Origin: Pedobacter psychrotolerans
GTDB taxonomy: Bacteria > Bacteroidota > Bacteroidia > Sphingobacteriales > Sphingobacteriaceae
DNA length: 64,000 nucleotides
Direction: 5' to 3'
Assembly: GCF_004340665.1 (NCBI RefSeq)
Contig: NZ_SLWO01000002.1
Span: 367,587-431,586 of the forward strand
The position numbers and the translations under genes were made by a program. The notes below the pieces were generated by a model. That model ran no database searches. It was not told the origin of the DNA and was given only the letters and a program-made list of their open reading frames with translations. The number at the start of each line of letters is the position of its first letter. The first letter of the stretch is position 1. Below are positions 37,008 through 46,460 of this stretch, one piece after another.

Positions 37008-39602
37008 TTAAGAAGATCGTTCACGGGGTTTCGTATCGGTTCGCATCACTTGGTTTAGTGCAAGCGGTAATAATAAAAGATCATAATCATGTTCGTAAAT
37101 CAAAAATTTATCATGCCATTGTGGATCGAATTTATCTTTAAAATCACGAATTCCCTGCCAGGCACGTATTGAAGGTAGAATATAATAAATTACCTGCAGC
37201 ACTTTTTCTAAATAGGTTGAATGTCCATTCATGCCAGAAAATGGAGCTAAACCCATATTAAGCTGTAGATAGCCTTGTTCTTTACAGTATTCAATAAACT
37301 TTAAAATCAGGATGTCAATATTTCCGCCACATTCACCATCTAACTTACGAACGAGATCATATGTGGCTTCACCTGGAGCATAATTAGGAATGATGTTTAA
37401 AAATGCAACAATTTTCCCTTCCGGATTTTCGAGAGTAATAATATCATGTTGTTTTAATTTCTGCGGATCAAAGACACCTTGTGAAAACCCTCTCTCCTGC
37501 CGGCCATTATTTTTCAACCAGGAATCTGAAATAAATTTTAATTGAAGCATCATTTCCGGTGAAATGGGTGCTTGGTAAATTCTTGATTCATAGCCTTCTT
37601 TATTAAGTTTATTAACTGCATTACGTAAAGACTTTCTCCGCTTCCCTTCCAGAGAAAATGACTGGACCTCAACGAGTGCCTCCTGTCCGATGTGAAAAGA
37701 TTTCTTTCCCATTCCCTTAAATATGCTTCTCTGGGTAGCATCTACCCGGTAATAAACCGGACGGAGACCTTTGGCTTGGCAAAATATCTCAAATTCACCA
37801 ACTATTGCTTTAATATCTTCTGGAGTGTTATTACAAACTGGTCCTTCCAAAACAAGGGCAAAACCTGAAGAAATGCTAAACGCAATAAAGCCTTCTGTAT
37901 TTCTACCGATAAAATGATATTTGTCTCCGTCTATTTTAAAATAATCTATGGGAGAACACCCATGTTGCTCCAATAGCAATTTTGCATGAGGTGCATTTTT
38001 TTTCAGTTTATTTAATGATGGTGCATAAGGAGCTATTAACTTCCAAAACAGCATGGTGAAAAAACTAATGCCTAAAAAATTTAAGGACAAAAGAAAAAAC
38101 CTGGCAAAAAAGGTTTTGGGTGCTGGCAAATTATTATTTAACAGTATAAATCCATTTAATGTACTGCTGATTGCGCCGTCTAAAGTAAAATCAGTATTGA
38201 AATGACTTTTCTGGAGAAAATAAAATCCCAGTATACCATAAGCTAACACAACTAACAAGATCCATACGAGCATAACGGGCTGTAGATTGAAAATACTTTT
38301 ATGCCTTTTAACATAATAATGAGGAAAGGATACAACCAAGATTATAATGACAAATAAGGCCAATAAAGATTCTTCATAATCAAACCCCTTACTTAAATTT
38401 CCGAAGAAGGAAAGTACAACCATACCAAAAACGAGATACCAGGCATTCTTTACTCCTCTGATTAAAAATATTGAACAAATCACTAATAAAACACCCAATG
38501 ATAATATCATCGCATTAGAGAAATTCATCCCCTCAAGAGGAATAAATTTTCCAATTAATTTTATACGTGATGTAAAAGCAGGGCTAAATACAGAGATAAT
38601 ATTAGTAACCCCTAACACAAAAGCAAAAACTGCAGGCAGCAAACGAATGATTATATTCGTTCTTTTCACAAAAAAACTGATCACACCAGCTATAAGGGGT
38701 AGCCAAAACTCAAAACAACGGTACAATAAAGTAATTGAGATTGATTCAGATTCGCTCAACCCGCCCTGCATAAAAGCTAATACCATAGCAATTTCTACAG
38801 CACCAATGCCCTTCAGCAATGGCGAAAAGCAATAAAATAAAGTACCAACAGTATAGGCAAAGATGCATAAGCCCAGATTTGGGGATATATCCAGCGCCAA
38901 CATTGCGATGTATAGATGTAGAATCCCCACCACTTCTGTTAGCAGTGCAACCAAAATTGGCTGAACCCATCGATAGCCTTTGATGTTGATGCTTTGCAGC
39001 TGTTGTAAAATCAACTCAACAGAAGGGAAATAGGAATGAAGGCACTTGTAAACAAATCCTTTTCTAATAAACGACCACGCTAGCAGATTTAATAAGAGAA
39101 AAACTAAGCAAAGTCCGGCTATATTAATCCACATGCTTGCACTGGCATGTCCAAATAATTGATGCCATAAAAGCACTGGAATAGACAACAATAACAATGA
39201 ACCAATACCAGCCACAGCATAAACAAAGGATGCCAGGTTAATGGTGGTTTTGGATAATCCCTGTCCATTAATTTCTTTAGCAAAAAAAGCCAGCGCGCTA
39301 AATCCTCCAGCAGGTAAAAAAACACTTAGCAGATTACGTTTCAAAAAAAGACGTGTGGCACTAAACAGATTCACTCTTGCGTTTAATATGCGGAAACTAG
39401 CCACATAAAGGTAACCTTGCAGATAAATATAAACTACGGTGAGGCTAATTCCGATAATCACCCATAGGTTTAATACACTGATTAAAACAAAAGATTTTTC
39501 GATTTCTTGCTGTTCCTGAAATAGAAAAAACACCATCAGTATAGCCATTACAACTATAAATACAATTTTTAGAGGCAAAAGATATCGACGCATATACAGC
39601 AT
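37008..39602 (-). CDS. MprF-like bifunctional membrane protein (flippase plus aminoacyl-phosphatidylglycerol synthase-type domain)
   Basis: 864 residues. The first about 520 contain some fourteen membrane segments, as in the lysylphosphatidylglycerol synthase membrane part (FLPAGGFSALAFFAKEI is the family's substrate-flipping signature region). The last about 310 are the soluble DUF2156/GNAT-like catalytic domain (KYHFIGRNTEGFIAFSISSG; KRRKSLRNAVNKLNKEGYES split as RRKSLRNAVNK; YDLVRKLDGECGGNIDILI; LNMGLAPFSGM). Family members add lysine or alanine from tRNA to phosphatidylglycerol and flip it, giving resistance to cationic peptides. The amino acid and lipid used here are unknown. Divergent from the sigma gene at 39825. 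Confidence 0.85.
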   Translation of the reverse strand: MLYMRRYLLPLKIVFIVVMAILMVFFLFQEQQEIEKSFVLISVLNLWVIIGISLTVVYIYLQGYLYVASFRILNARVNLFSATRLFLKRNLLSVFLPAGGFSALAFFAKEINGQGLSKTTINLASFVYAVAGIGSLLLLSIPVLLWHQLFGHASASMWINIAGLCLVFLLLNLLAWSFIRKGFVYKCLHSYFPSVELILQQLQSINIKGYRWVQPILVALLTEVVGILHLYIAMLALDISPNLGLCIFAYTVGTLFYCFSPLLKGIGAVEIAMVLAFMQGGLSESESISITLLYRCFEFWLPLIAGVISFFVKRTNIIIRLLPAVFAFVLGVTNIISVFSPAFTSRIKLIGKFIPLEGMNFSNAMILSLGVLLVICSIFLIRGVKNAWYLVFGMVVLSFFGNLSKGFDYEESLLALFVIIILVVSFPHYYVKRHKSIFNLQPVMLVWILLVVLAYGILGFYFLQKSHFNTDFTLDGAISSTLNGFILLNNNLPAPKTFFARFFLLSLNFLGISFFTMLFWKLIAPYAPSLNKLKKNAPHAKLLLEQHGCSPIDYFKIDGDKYHFIGRNTEGFIAFSISSGFALVLEGPVCNNTPEDIKAIVGEFEIFCQAKGLRPVYYRVDATQRSIFKGMGKKSFHIGQEALVEVQSFSLEGKRRKSLRNAVNKLNKEGYESRIYQAPISPEMMLQLKFISDSWLKNNGRQERGFSQGVFDPQKLKQHDIITLENPEGKIVAFLNIIPNYAPGEATYDLVRKLDGECGGNIDILILKFIEYCKEQGYLQLNMGLAPFSGMNGHSTYLEKVLQVIYYILPSIRAWQGIRDFKDKFDPQWHDKFLIYEHDYDLLLLPLALNQVMRTDTKPRERSS

Positions 39603-39765
39603 AATTAACCAATCATTAAGGATCGGACTCCTGTTTCAAAGACAATGAGGGATTCAAAAAGTCCTACTCAAGCCTTGATGATACAACGATTTATAAAAAT
39701 GTTATTTTTACATGGGACTATTCATTAATACCGTTGTCATTAGATAAGCTATACTACATCAATGT

Positions 39766-39796
39766 TTTCTGCCTGACAGATATTATCAGACAGAAA
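39766..39796. promoter_or_regulatory. inverted repeat upstream of the ECF sigma gene
   Basis: TTTCTGCCTGA (39766-39776) and TCAGACAGAAA (39786-39796) are complementary at ten of eleven positions around a 9-nt centre. It ends 28 bp before the sigma start codon, so it is either an operator or a leader hairpin. The remaining gap 39603-39765 shows nothing else. Confidence 0.45.
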
Positions 39797-39824
39797 GATA
39801 AATTTTAAAGGGCCATATCCACTT

Positions 39825-40445
39825 ATGACAGATTATGATACAGCATTAATTCACGGAATTAATCTGAAAGACAGAAAAAGCTTTGAAGCGCTCTATAAAC
39901 GTCACTATCGAAAATTATATATGCTGGGTTACCGATATCTGGGCGATCAGGAAAGAACTGAGGAAATCGTCCATGATGTATTCCTCAGGCTGTGGAACAA
40001 TCCCCTACAAATCAACATCAAGCAATCGGTTACTTCTTATCTTTCCAGATGTATCATTAACAGTGCACTAAACACCATCAAAAAAGAAAAAAGAATGACT
40101 AACCATTTTGAGGCATACACGGCTGACTTTGAGGAAGCCGAAGAGGACCATGATGAGGCTACCTTATTGGAAGATAAATTGGTATTACTTGAAAAGGCCA
40201 TTGAAAGTCTTCCTCCTCAATGTAAGAAGGTACTAATGATGAGCAAATTTGACAAATGCAAACAGCAGGAAATTGCAGATAGTTTAAATATTTCTATTAA
40301 AACAGTCAAAAACCACTTAACCAATGCTTATGAAAAGATAAGGGGCTTAATACCAAAGGGTGAGCTACTTATCATTGTTATTGCTTTACTCAACTGCTCC
40401 ATAGGACTAATTTATCTGAGCGGTGTCTTATTAGCAGGTTGGTAA
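39825..40445 (+). CDS. ECF sigma factor with hydrophobic C-terminal segment
   Basis: 206 residues. Sigma region 2 is at about 18-90 (FEALYKRHYRKLYMLGYRYL; RTEEIVHDVFLRLW), region 4 at about 125-175 (LPPQCKKVLMMSKFDKCKQQ; EIADSLNISIKTVKNHL). After an acidic linker and region 4, residues 181-206 form a full-length hydrophobic helix (LLIIVIALLNCSIGLIYLSG) that could insert into the membrane. First gene of sigma, FecR, TonB receptor, DUF4249. Confidence 0.93.
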   Translation: MTDYDTALIHGINLKDRKSFEALYKRHYRKLYMLGYRYLGDQERTEEIVHDVFLRLWNNPLQINIKQSVTSYLSRCIINSALNTIKKEKRMTNHFEAYTADFEEAEEDHDEATLLEDKLVLLEKAIESLPPQCKKVLMMSKFDKCKQQEIADSLNISIKTVKNHLTNAYEKIRGLIPKGELLIIVIALLNCSIGLIYLSGVLLAGW

Positions 40446-40469
40446 AAATTTAAATTAATAAGGATCAAA

Positions 40470-41474
40470 ATGAAAAATACAGATACTCCAGATAATATTC
40501 CTTATCAGCTGATTTTCGAAGAGCAGAACGGGACCCTCACAGATGAGGATAAAGTAATATTGGAAACTTGGAAAGCAGAAGCTACCGAGAACTTAAATAC
40601 TTACCGTCAGATCATAGATATTTCAGAAGATTTCAGCTTGTTGGAAATTAGAAATGGGCTTAACCCGGAAAAATCATGGGAGGTACTTAGCCAGTCCATC
40701 TTTTCAAAAGAAGAAGTTGAGAATCACATCAAACTAAAGCCTGCAAAAATCAGCTACATCAAATGGATGGCAGCCGCTGCAGTACTATTAATTGTTGGCC
40801 TGGCCATCGCTGTGAATATGCGTAGCTGGATTGATACTCAATATTTCCAAACTGGGATAAACGAGCATAAACAATTAATATTACCAGATGGAAGTGAGGT
40901 TTTTATGAACCAAAACACCTCACTACGCTATAATAATAAAGAATTTATGAAATCAAGAAATGTAGAATTTATTAAGGGTGAAGCCTACTTTAAAGTGATA
41001 CATGATTTAAACAGCCCTTTTTTGATCCGAATTGGCGAATTGGATGTGATGGATTTAGGCACCAGTTTTAATCTCTGCGTTGACCCCAAAGCAACTACAG
41101 TAGTGGTAAGTAGTGGAAAAGTTGCAATGAAGCAGCATAAAACACAAGAGAAAATTATTTTAAAAGAAAGCGATAAGGGCATATTTAACAAAAGTACACA
41201 AACACTGGTACAGCACAAAAATGACAATATCAATTACAAGGCTTGGTATGACAAAACTTTGCACTACCAGCAAACACCGCTCGGTGATGTAGCCCGAGAC
41301 CTTGAACAGGTATATGGAACAAGAATCCTTTTCGGAAATGATGCTTTAAAGGAGCGCAGATTAAATGGATACTATAAAAATAAAAAGGCAGACGAAATTA
41401 TAGAGATTATTGGCTCCACGTTGAATCTGAAGGTAACCAAAAAAGATAATCAGTATTTATTTGAAAATCCATAA
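40470..41474 (+). CDS. FecR-family anti-sigma factor (TonB/DUF4249 locus)
   Basis: 334 residues. Cytoplasmic N-terminus, one membrane segment (WMAAAAVLLIVGLAIAVN, about 99-116), FecR domain (HKQLILPDGSEVFMNQNTSL; FIKGEAYFKVIHDLNSPFLI), and a DUF4974-type C-terminus (LGDVARDLEQVYGTRILFG; LNGYYKNKKADEIIEIIG). Lies 24 bp after the sigma gene and 45 bp before the STN-containing receptor; the three make a trans-envelope signalling set. Confidence 0.93.
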   Translation: MKNTDTPDNIPYQLIFEEQNGTLTDEDKVILETWKAEATENLNTYRQIIDISEDFSLLEIRNGLNPEKSWEVLSQSIFSKEEVENHIKLKPAKISYIKWMAAAAVLLIVGLAIAVNMRSWIDTQYFQTGINEHKQLILPDGSEVFMNQNTSLRYNNKEFMKSRNVEFIKGEAYFKVIHDLNSPFLIRIGELDVMDLGTSFNLCVDPKATTVVVSSGKVAMKQHKTQEKIILKESDKGIFNKSTQTLVQHKNDNINYKAWYDKTLHYQQTPLGDVARDLEQVYGTRILFGNDALKERRLNGYYKNKKADEIIEIIGSTLNLKVTKKDNQYLFENP

Positions 41475-41519
41475 ATCTCGTTCAATGGGATATATCAAAA
41501 ATATACCCGATATTTAGCG

Positions 41520-44093
41520 ATGATTTCTTGCAGCAAAAAGACCAGAAAGCCCCTATTAATCATATCCCAAACCATATTTTGTTTTTTAGTAATGATGACA
41601 GGTGCTTTTGGTCAACAGAATGCACTACATAAAAAAATCACCATACGTTTTCCAAATGTATCCCTGCTTCAGGCGTTAAATTTGCTAACCGTAAATCATG
41701 CATTACCCCTATCATTCGATTCTGAAGAAATCAACGCTTCAGAAAAAAAAATAAACGCGTATTTTAAAGATGAGGCAGTTTCTAAAATAATTAAAAACCT
41801 GCTTTCAGAAACAGGACTTTCCTATAAGCTCGTGTTAGGTGAAATCATTATTTCCCGGCCTGATACCAAGAATGCCACGCTTAGCGGAAGAGTTGTGGAT
41901 GCTGAAAGTGGAGAGGATCTTATTGGGGCAACTGTTTACATAAGCAAACGAAAACAAGGAGTAAATACCAACAGTTATGGATTTTATTCACTCACGGCTG
42001 AAGAGGGCGTTTATGATATCGAAATAACCCATATCGGGTATGTTCCATTAAAAATTAGTATTGATTTAAAACACCCTTCTCACCACTTAACCGCACGTAT
42101 GGAAAGGATGGTTAATGAATTGCAGGAAATACAGATCAAAAAATCTGCTAATCAAGATTCACTAGGTTTTCTAAATAATAGCAGAACTTTGAACTGGGAG
42201 ACAGCCAAACAAAGGCCTTATCTGAAAGGGGAGACTGACGTGATTAAGGCTTTGCAGATGGAAAACGGAGTAGTTTCTTTAACTGAAGGAAGCAGTTACA
42301 TGTTCATTCGGGGCGGAAACAAAGACCAAAACCTAATTATCCTGGATGAGGCCATTGTTTACAATCCGGGGCATTTATTTGGCCTGACTTCTGTTTTTAA
42401 TCCGGATGCCCTGAAGAATTTACAAATTTATGCAGATGCCATACCAGCAAATTTTGGAGGCCGGCTCTCTTCTGTTATTGATGTACGCACAGCAGATGGT
42501 GATGATAAACAATTCCACGCAAAAGGAGGAATAAGTTTGCTAACAGCCAGGGCTTCTATTGAGGGTCCGATAGTGAAGGAGAAAAGCTCTTTTCTTCTTT
42601 CTGCCCGCCGAAGCCTAACCAATCTGCTCAGCAGGGATCTTGGATTATTTGATCTCCGCCCCTCTTACTATGACCTTAATTTTAAAGCAAACTATAAAAC
42701 CGGAACAAATGACAGAATCTTCCTCTCTGCTTATACTGGCCGAGATGAAGTGATGTCAAACAATGGCTATCTGAATAAATGGGGCAATCAGACTGCTACT
42801 TTCCGTTGGAATCATATTTTTAGTCCCAAACTTTTTTCCAATTTATCCCTGATCTACAGCAACTATAAAAATGAATTGACCATTAACGCAGATTCTTCTT
42901 CGGGAACAAATAAATGGATAACCGGTATTAGTGATGTTACGTTTAAAGGTGATTTCACGTACTACATTAACCTTCGTCATCAGTTAAAATACGGTTTCAG
43001 CAATATTTTTCATCGTTTTATTCCCGGCGAGAGCAAAAATGAATTATATAACGACATTGCCAGAGCAAATGCTGGTGAACATGCCATTTATTTTTCTCAT
43101 AAACTATCAGTCAGCAAACGAATCTCTATGGTATATGGATTAAGGGCAAGTTTGTTTCATAGCATTTCAGCATCCGAAGGCTATGATTTGGATGAGACAT
43201 TTCAGCCTGTACTATTGAAGGATGGTTCAAAATCCTATTTCCGTCTCGAACCTCGGTTAACTTTACAATATATGCCAACCCCTATCGGACGTATCCAGTT
43301 TAACTACGCCAGGAATTATCAATACATGCAGTTGATTCAGAATGATGAACTTGCTTTTAGTTCTCTGGAAAGCTGGATACCATCTGGCATAAACCTATTG
43401 CCACAAAGTTCTGATTTTTTCTCTCTTAATTATGAAGATCGTTTCTTTGGTGGCATATACACGATGGATGTATATTATAAAAAATTAAAGCATCAGCTGG
43501 AACTTATTGACCAGGCCCAGCTAATTTCTAACCCATATGTAGAAAGTCAACTCCGGTCTGGCAGTTCAAGTGCATACGGACTGGAAATTGCATTCTCTAA
43601 AGAGATAAATCAGTGGAAAGGATCTCTGATGTATGCTTTCTCTAAGGTTTACCGCACGATAAGTACAATCCAGGATGGACAAAGATATCTTGCTGGTTAT
43701 GATATCCCTCATGCTGTAAAATTACTGATGAGCTACAGCATCTCTCAAGATCTTTCTGTAAGCTCTTTTTTCACTTATAGTTCGGGAAGACCAGTTACGC
43801 TTCCGATTGGATACTTTGAACAGAAAGGTTTAAAAGTACCTATTTATGGTGATAAGAATGCATCAAGGATGCCGCCTTATCATCGTTTGGACTTAACACT
43901 TCAATGGGCACCAACATCTCATATCAGACAAAGAACCTGGTCTCACACTTTCAGTCTGGGATTATACAATATTTATAACCACAATAATCCCCTTTTTTAC
44001 AGAATCAGCCAGCAGCCGTCTCAAGAAATTACTTTTGATCATCAATCTTTTTCTGGACGTACAATAGGTATATCATATAATTTCAAATTTTAA
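41520..44093 (+). CDS. TonB-dependent receptor with STN and carboxypeptidase-like domains
   Basis: 857 residues, shorter than a SusC. Signal peptide (FCFLVMMTGAFGQ), STN at about 40-110 (ALNLLTVNHALPLSFDSEEI), carboxypeptidase-regulatory-like domain at about 118-200 (SGRVVDAESGEDLIGATVYI), plug at about 215-330 (SSYMFIRGGNKDQNLIILDE; AIPANFGGRLSSVIDVRT), and a barrel that ends in ISYNFKF. No SusD gene follows; instead there is a DUF4249 lipoprotein, a common partner of this receptor subgroup. Substrate unknown. Confidence 0.93.
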   Translation: MISCSKKTRKPLLIISQTIFCFLVMMTGAFGQQNALHKKITIRFPNVSLLQALNLLTVNHALPLSFDSEEINASEKKINAYFKDEAVSKIIKNLLSETGLSYKLVLGEIIISRPDTKNATLSGRVVDAESGEDLIGATVYISKRKQGVNTNSYGFYSLTAEEGVYDIEITHIGYVPLKISIDLKHPSHHLTARMERMVNELQEIQIKKSANQDSLGFLNNSRTLNWETAKQRPYLKGETDVIKALQMENGVVSLTEGSSYMFIRGGNKDQNLIILDEAIVYNPGHLFGLTSVFNPDALKNLQIYADAIPANFGGRLSSVIDVRTADGDDKQFHAKGGISLLTARASIEGPIVKEKSSFLLSARRSLTNLLSRDLGLFDLRPSYYDLNFKANYKTGTNDRIFLSAYTGRDEVMSNNGYLNKWGNQTATFRWNHIFSPKLFSNLSLIYSNYKNELTINADSSSGTNKWITGISDVTFKGDFTYYINLRHQLKYGFSNIFHRFIPGESKNELYNDIARANAGEHAIYFSHKLSVSKRISMVYGLRASLFHSISASEGYDLDETFQPVLLKDGSKSYFRLEPRLTLQYMPTPIGRIQFNYARNYQYMQLIQNDELAFSSLESWIPSGINLLPQSSDFFSLNYEDRFFGGIYTMDVYYKKLKHQLELIDQAQLISNPYVESQLRSGSSSAYGLEIAFSKEINQWKGSLMYAFSKVYRTISTIQDGQRYLAGYDIPHAVKLLMSYSISQDLSVSSFFTYSSGRPVTLPIGYFEQKGLKVPIYGDKNASRMPPYHRLDLTLQWAPTSHIRQRTWSHTFSLGLYNIYNHNNPLFYRISQQPSQEITFDHQSFSGRTIGISYNFKF

Positions 44094-44094
44094 C

Positions 44095-44913
44095 ATGAAG
44101 ATTAAAGGATTTTTCGCCATTATATTAACGCTTATTTTGAATGGCTGTAAAAAAAATGAAGCTACCATCCCTGTTCCCTATGATCTGATTATTGAAGGGG
44201 GGATTTATACCAATAGTAAAAGACAATATATACGGCTGAGTAAACCGATTTCGCGTTATGAAAAAAACTTACCTACTGTTAAAAATGCCATTGTCATTAT
44301 AAACGATGGCGAAAATGACATCTATTTCAAAGAAACTGAAAAGCCTGGTATTTATTCTGGAATTGTTGAAAACAATAAAAACTTTTTTGAGCCTTACACC
44401 CTTACAGTAGAATACGATAATAAACGTTACACGGCGGTTGATACACTTACACCTGTATACCCGATCGATTTGAACTATATTCCAGCCTCTGCGATGATGG
44501 TAGATAATCAGGTAAGGCTAAATGTTCCCAAACATAATTTTGGCACGTTATGGTCTCAGCAGTGGCTCATTTTGCCTGAAGGAGAACTCATGGCTGAAGA
44601 ACATCTATCCAAAAATTATCCTTTCAGTTATTCACATTCATATGGAACGCCTAATGCGCTACATCCACTTACTCAGAAGGGAAGAGTACTTAACCTTGCA
44701 CCAAATAGCCTTGTAAATATTTATAAATTTTCACTTTCAGCAGAATACAGCGCCTATTTGTATCGTCTCTTTCAGGAAACAGATTGGAAAGGTATTCTGT
44801 CTGCTGCTCCGGGTAATATTAAGGGAAATATTTCGGGGAATGCAAATGGTTTTTTTTATACAACTGATGTAGAAATGCAAACCAGATCCGTAAATTCTCT
44901 GATAGGTAAATAA
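44095..44913 (+). CDS. DUF4249-family lipoprotein
   Basis: 272 residues beginning one base after the receptor stop codon. Lipoprotein signal (IILTLILNGCKKNE, Cys about 18). The N-terminal part (PYDLIIEGGIYTNSKRQYIR; VKNAIVIINDGENDIYF; YTLTVEYDNKRYTAVDTLTP) matches the DUF4249 pattern, typically encoded next to STN-type TonB receptors in Bacteroidota. Probably surface-exposed and a partner of the receptor. The end looks short for the family, which often reaches 280-400 residues. Confidence 0.8.
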   Translation: MKIKGFFAIILTLILNGCKKNEATIPVPYDLIIEGGIYTNSKRQYIRLSKPISRYEKNLPTVKNAIVIINDGENDIYFKETEKPGIYSGIVENNKNFFEPYTLTVEYDNKRYTAVDTLTPVYPIDLNYIPASAMMVDNQVRLNVPKHNFGTLWSQQWLILPEGELMAEEHLSKNYPFSYSHSYGTPNALHPLTQKGRVLNLAPNSLVNIYKFSLSAEYSAYLYRLFQETDWKGILSAAPGNIKGNISGNANGFFYTTDVEMQTRSVNSLIGK

Positions 44914-45058
44914 TAAATTTACGTTATAACCCCTATCTGGGTTGGTATGTCATTTCTTAATTAAATAAGAGTTTTAATGATCCGGGATTAGAATTTAATT
45001 TGTTCCCTTCATAAAGGTACTACTGGCTTAAATTTAAACCGGTACCCTGTAAATAGAA

Positions 45059-45085
45059 AGAGATGCCCGAAGAACTGGCATCTCT
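45059..45085. terminator. hairpin between convergent genes
   Basis: AGAGATGCC and GGCATCTCT pair perfectly around a nine-base loop between the DUF4249 gene (plus) and the small secreted gene (minus). U-rich sequence follows on the minus strand only, so it most likely ends the minus-strand transcript. Confidence 0.5.
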
Positions 45086-45094
45086 TAGAAGTTA

Positions 45095-45331
45095 TTAATG
45101 TTTTATCGGTTTTGCAGGTGTTGTTGATGTGGCTGGTGTTGCTGGTTTAATAGGAGCAGAAACCTCATTTTTTTCATTTTTACCAGGAGCCCTTACAGGA
45201 ACCGCTTTCTTTACCGTATCCTTTTTTGAAGATTTATTTGCAGGCTTATTCTGCGCATTCACTGCTACTGGCAAGAAACCGGCAACTAATAAAGTAAACA
45301 TTGTACTTTTTAAAATTGATTTGATTTTCAT
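45095..45331 (-). CDS. small secreted Lys/Pro/Ala-rich protein, unknown function
   Basis: 78 residues: a clean signal peptide (TMFTLLVAGFLPVAVNAQ) and then a low-complexity tail of lysine, proline, alanine and threonine with no fold signature. Mature length about 50. It may be a periplasmic or surface basic peptide. No family recognised. It is 46 bp downstream of a secreted CHRD-like gene on the same strand and may share its transcript. Confidence 0.6.
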   Translation of the reverse strand: MKIKSILKSTMFTLLVAGFLPVAVNAQNKPANKSSKKDTVKKAVPVRAPGKNEKNEVSAPIKPATPATSTTPAKPIKH

Positions 45332-45377
45332 AATTTTTAATTTAATGTAATTTATACGTGTTGATTTGTGAATTTGA

Positions 45378-45842
45378 TTATTGTTTTTTGGCAGACAATT
45401 GTCCTTTTATTTCTCCATTAGGATACTTGGCTGAACTAAGCTGAATGTAGTATTTTTGGTTAATCAAGGCATTTTCGTTTTCAGCATTTAAAATGATCTC
45501 TCCATTCAAAGGAGAAGTGTATTTTGTTCCTGTTTTCTTGATAGAGAATATAACGGCATCCTTTTCATTCCTGAACTCGATAACTGAAGGTTCAATAGCG
45601 TTGAATTCTACTTTGTAAACTAATTTTTTACTTTTTGGTGAATACAAACCTGAAAGGGTTGCAGTTGCTTTAGAGCCTGATTTGGTCATGCCTGCATCTA
45701 CTTTTGAATTAACCTGATAACTGGTATCTGTAACGGCAACTTGTTTCTGTTTTTCTTTTTTGCAAGCACTCATAGAAATCACAGTTAAGAAGAGGAAACT
45801 AAAAATGGCAGCAAAATTGTTTTTTTTAATTAGTGTTTTCAT
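45378..45842 (-). CDS. CHRD-domain-like lipoprotein
   Basis: 154 residues from the ATG at 45842 (MKTLIKKNNF); the frame runs further upstream to 46013 but that part lies in IS-derived sequence. Lipoprotein signal (FLFLTVISMSACKKEK). Residues about 45-150 follow the CHRD pattern: SKATATLSGLYSPKSKKLVY, and the ending YYIQLSSAKYPNGEIKGQLS corresponds to the family's N-x-GEIRGQL close. Function unknown; CHRD modules are extracellular beta-domains. Confidence 0.72.
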   Translation of the reverse strand: MKTLIKKNNFAAIFSFLFLTVISMSACKKEKQKQVAVTDTSYQVNSKVDAGMTKSGSKATATLSGLYSPKSKKLVYKVEFNAIEPSVIEFRNEKDAVIFSIKKTGTKYTSPLNGEIILNAENENALINQKYYIQLSSAKYPNGEIKGQLSAKKQ

Positions 45843-45989
45843 GTTTAATGTGTTAATATTTAAGTTATAGTCCATTTTGTTGAACTTACTACTAAGACCA
45901 CCAGCTCTTCTTAAAGTCCTAGTTCTTTTTTTAAAAACTTTGATAAGAGTAGGTATTTTAGCTTTAAAGATTAGGATAAGCCTCTGATT

Positions 45990-46460
45990 GGGGGTTCCGC
46001 TAAAAGTGACCACTGGTTTTCATCAATCGTGGCCATCTTTTTCGGCCTATATTGGTCACTAGATTTCGCTTGAAAGTGGCCATTCGGCTCATTTTAAGCG
46101 GCTTTAAGCTTCCGAAAAGCAGGATTGGATTCTTTGGTTGTTTCGTCTAGAGAAACCGAAATGGAGATGTTCTAATGGCCTTAAAATCAAAAATTGTATT
46201 TCTTATTCTGATGCGTTTTTAAATTGGGCTGATTTGCTATAAATCGTGTCCAGGAAGGCCGTTTTTCTTGCAAAACCATCTTCCGTGGAGGATTGATAGA
46301 TCAAATACAGGAAAGATAGACTGGAAAATGAAGGGGAGGAATCTGGGAAGATTGGATATATTTGGCTCAGTCTTTACGATTCCATCAAGACCGGATGGTA
46401 AAAAGCGTGGTGCACATTTTGGAATGAAAACTGGTGCACACTTTTAGCGAAATCCCCACC
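45990..46460. mobile_element. decayed IS21-like element (ends only)
   Basis: Left end GGGGTTCCGCTAAAAGTGAC (45991 onward) and right end, read in reverse, GGGGATTTCGCTAAAAGTGT are similar inverted termini. Inside each are further copies of the short motif: TGGCCATCTTTTTCGG and TGGTCACTAG on the left, GGTGCACATTTTGGAAT and GGTGCACACTTTTAGCG on the right. Repeated terminal motifs of this kind are typical of IS21-family elements. No istA or istB frame remains in about 470 bp. A short minus-strand stretch reading SLDETTKESNPAFRKLKAA then stop (around 46095-46165) may be residual coding sequence. Confidence 0.55.
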
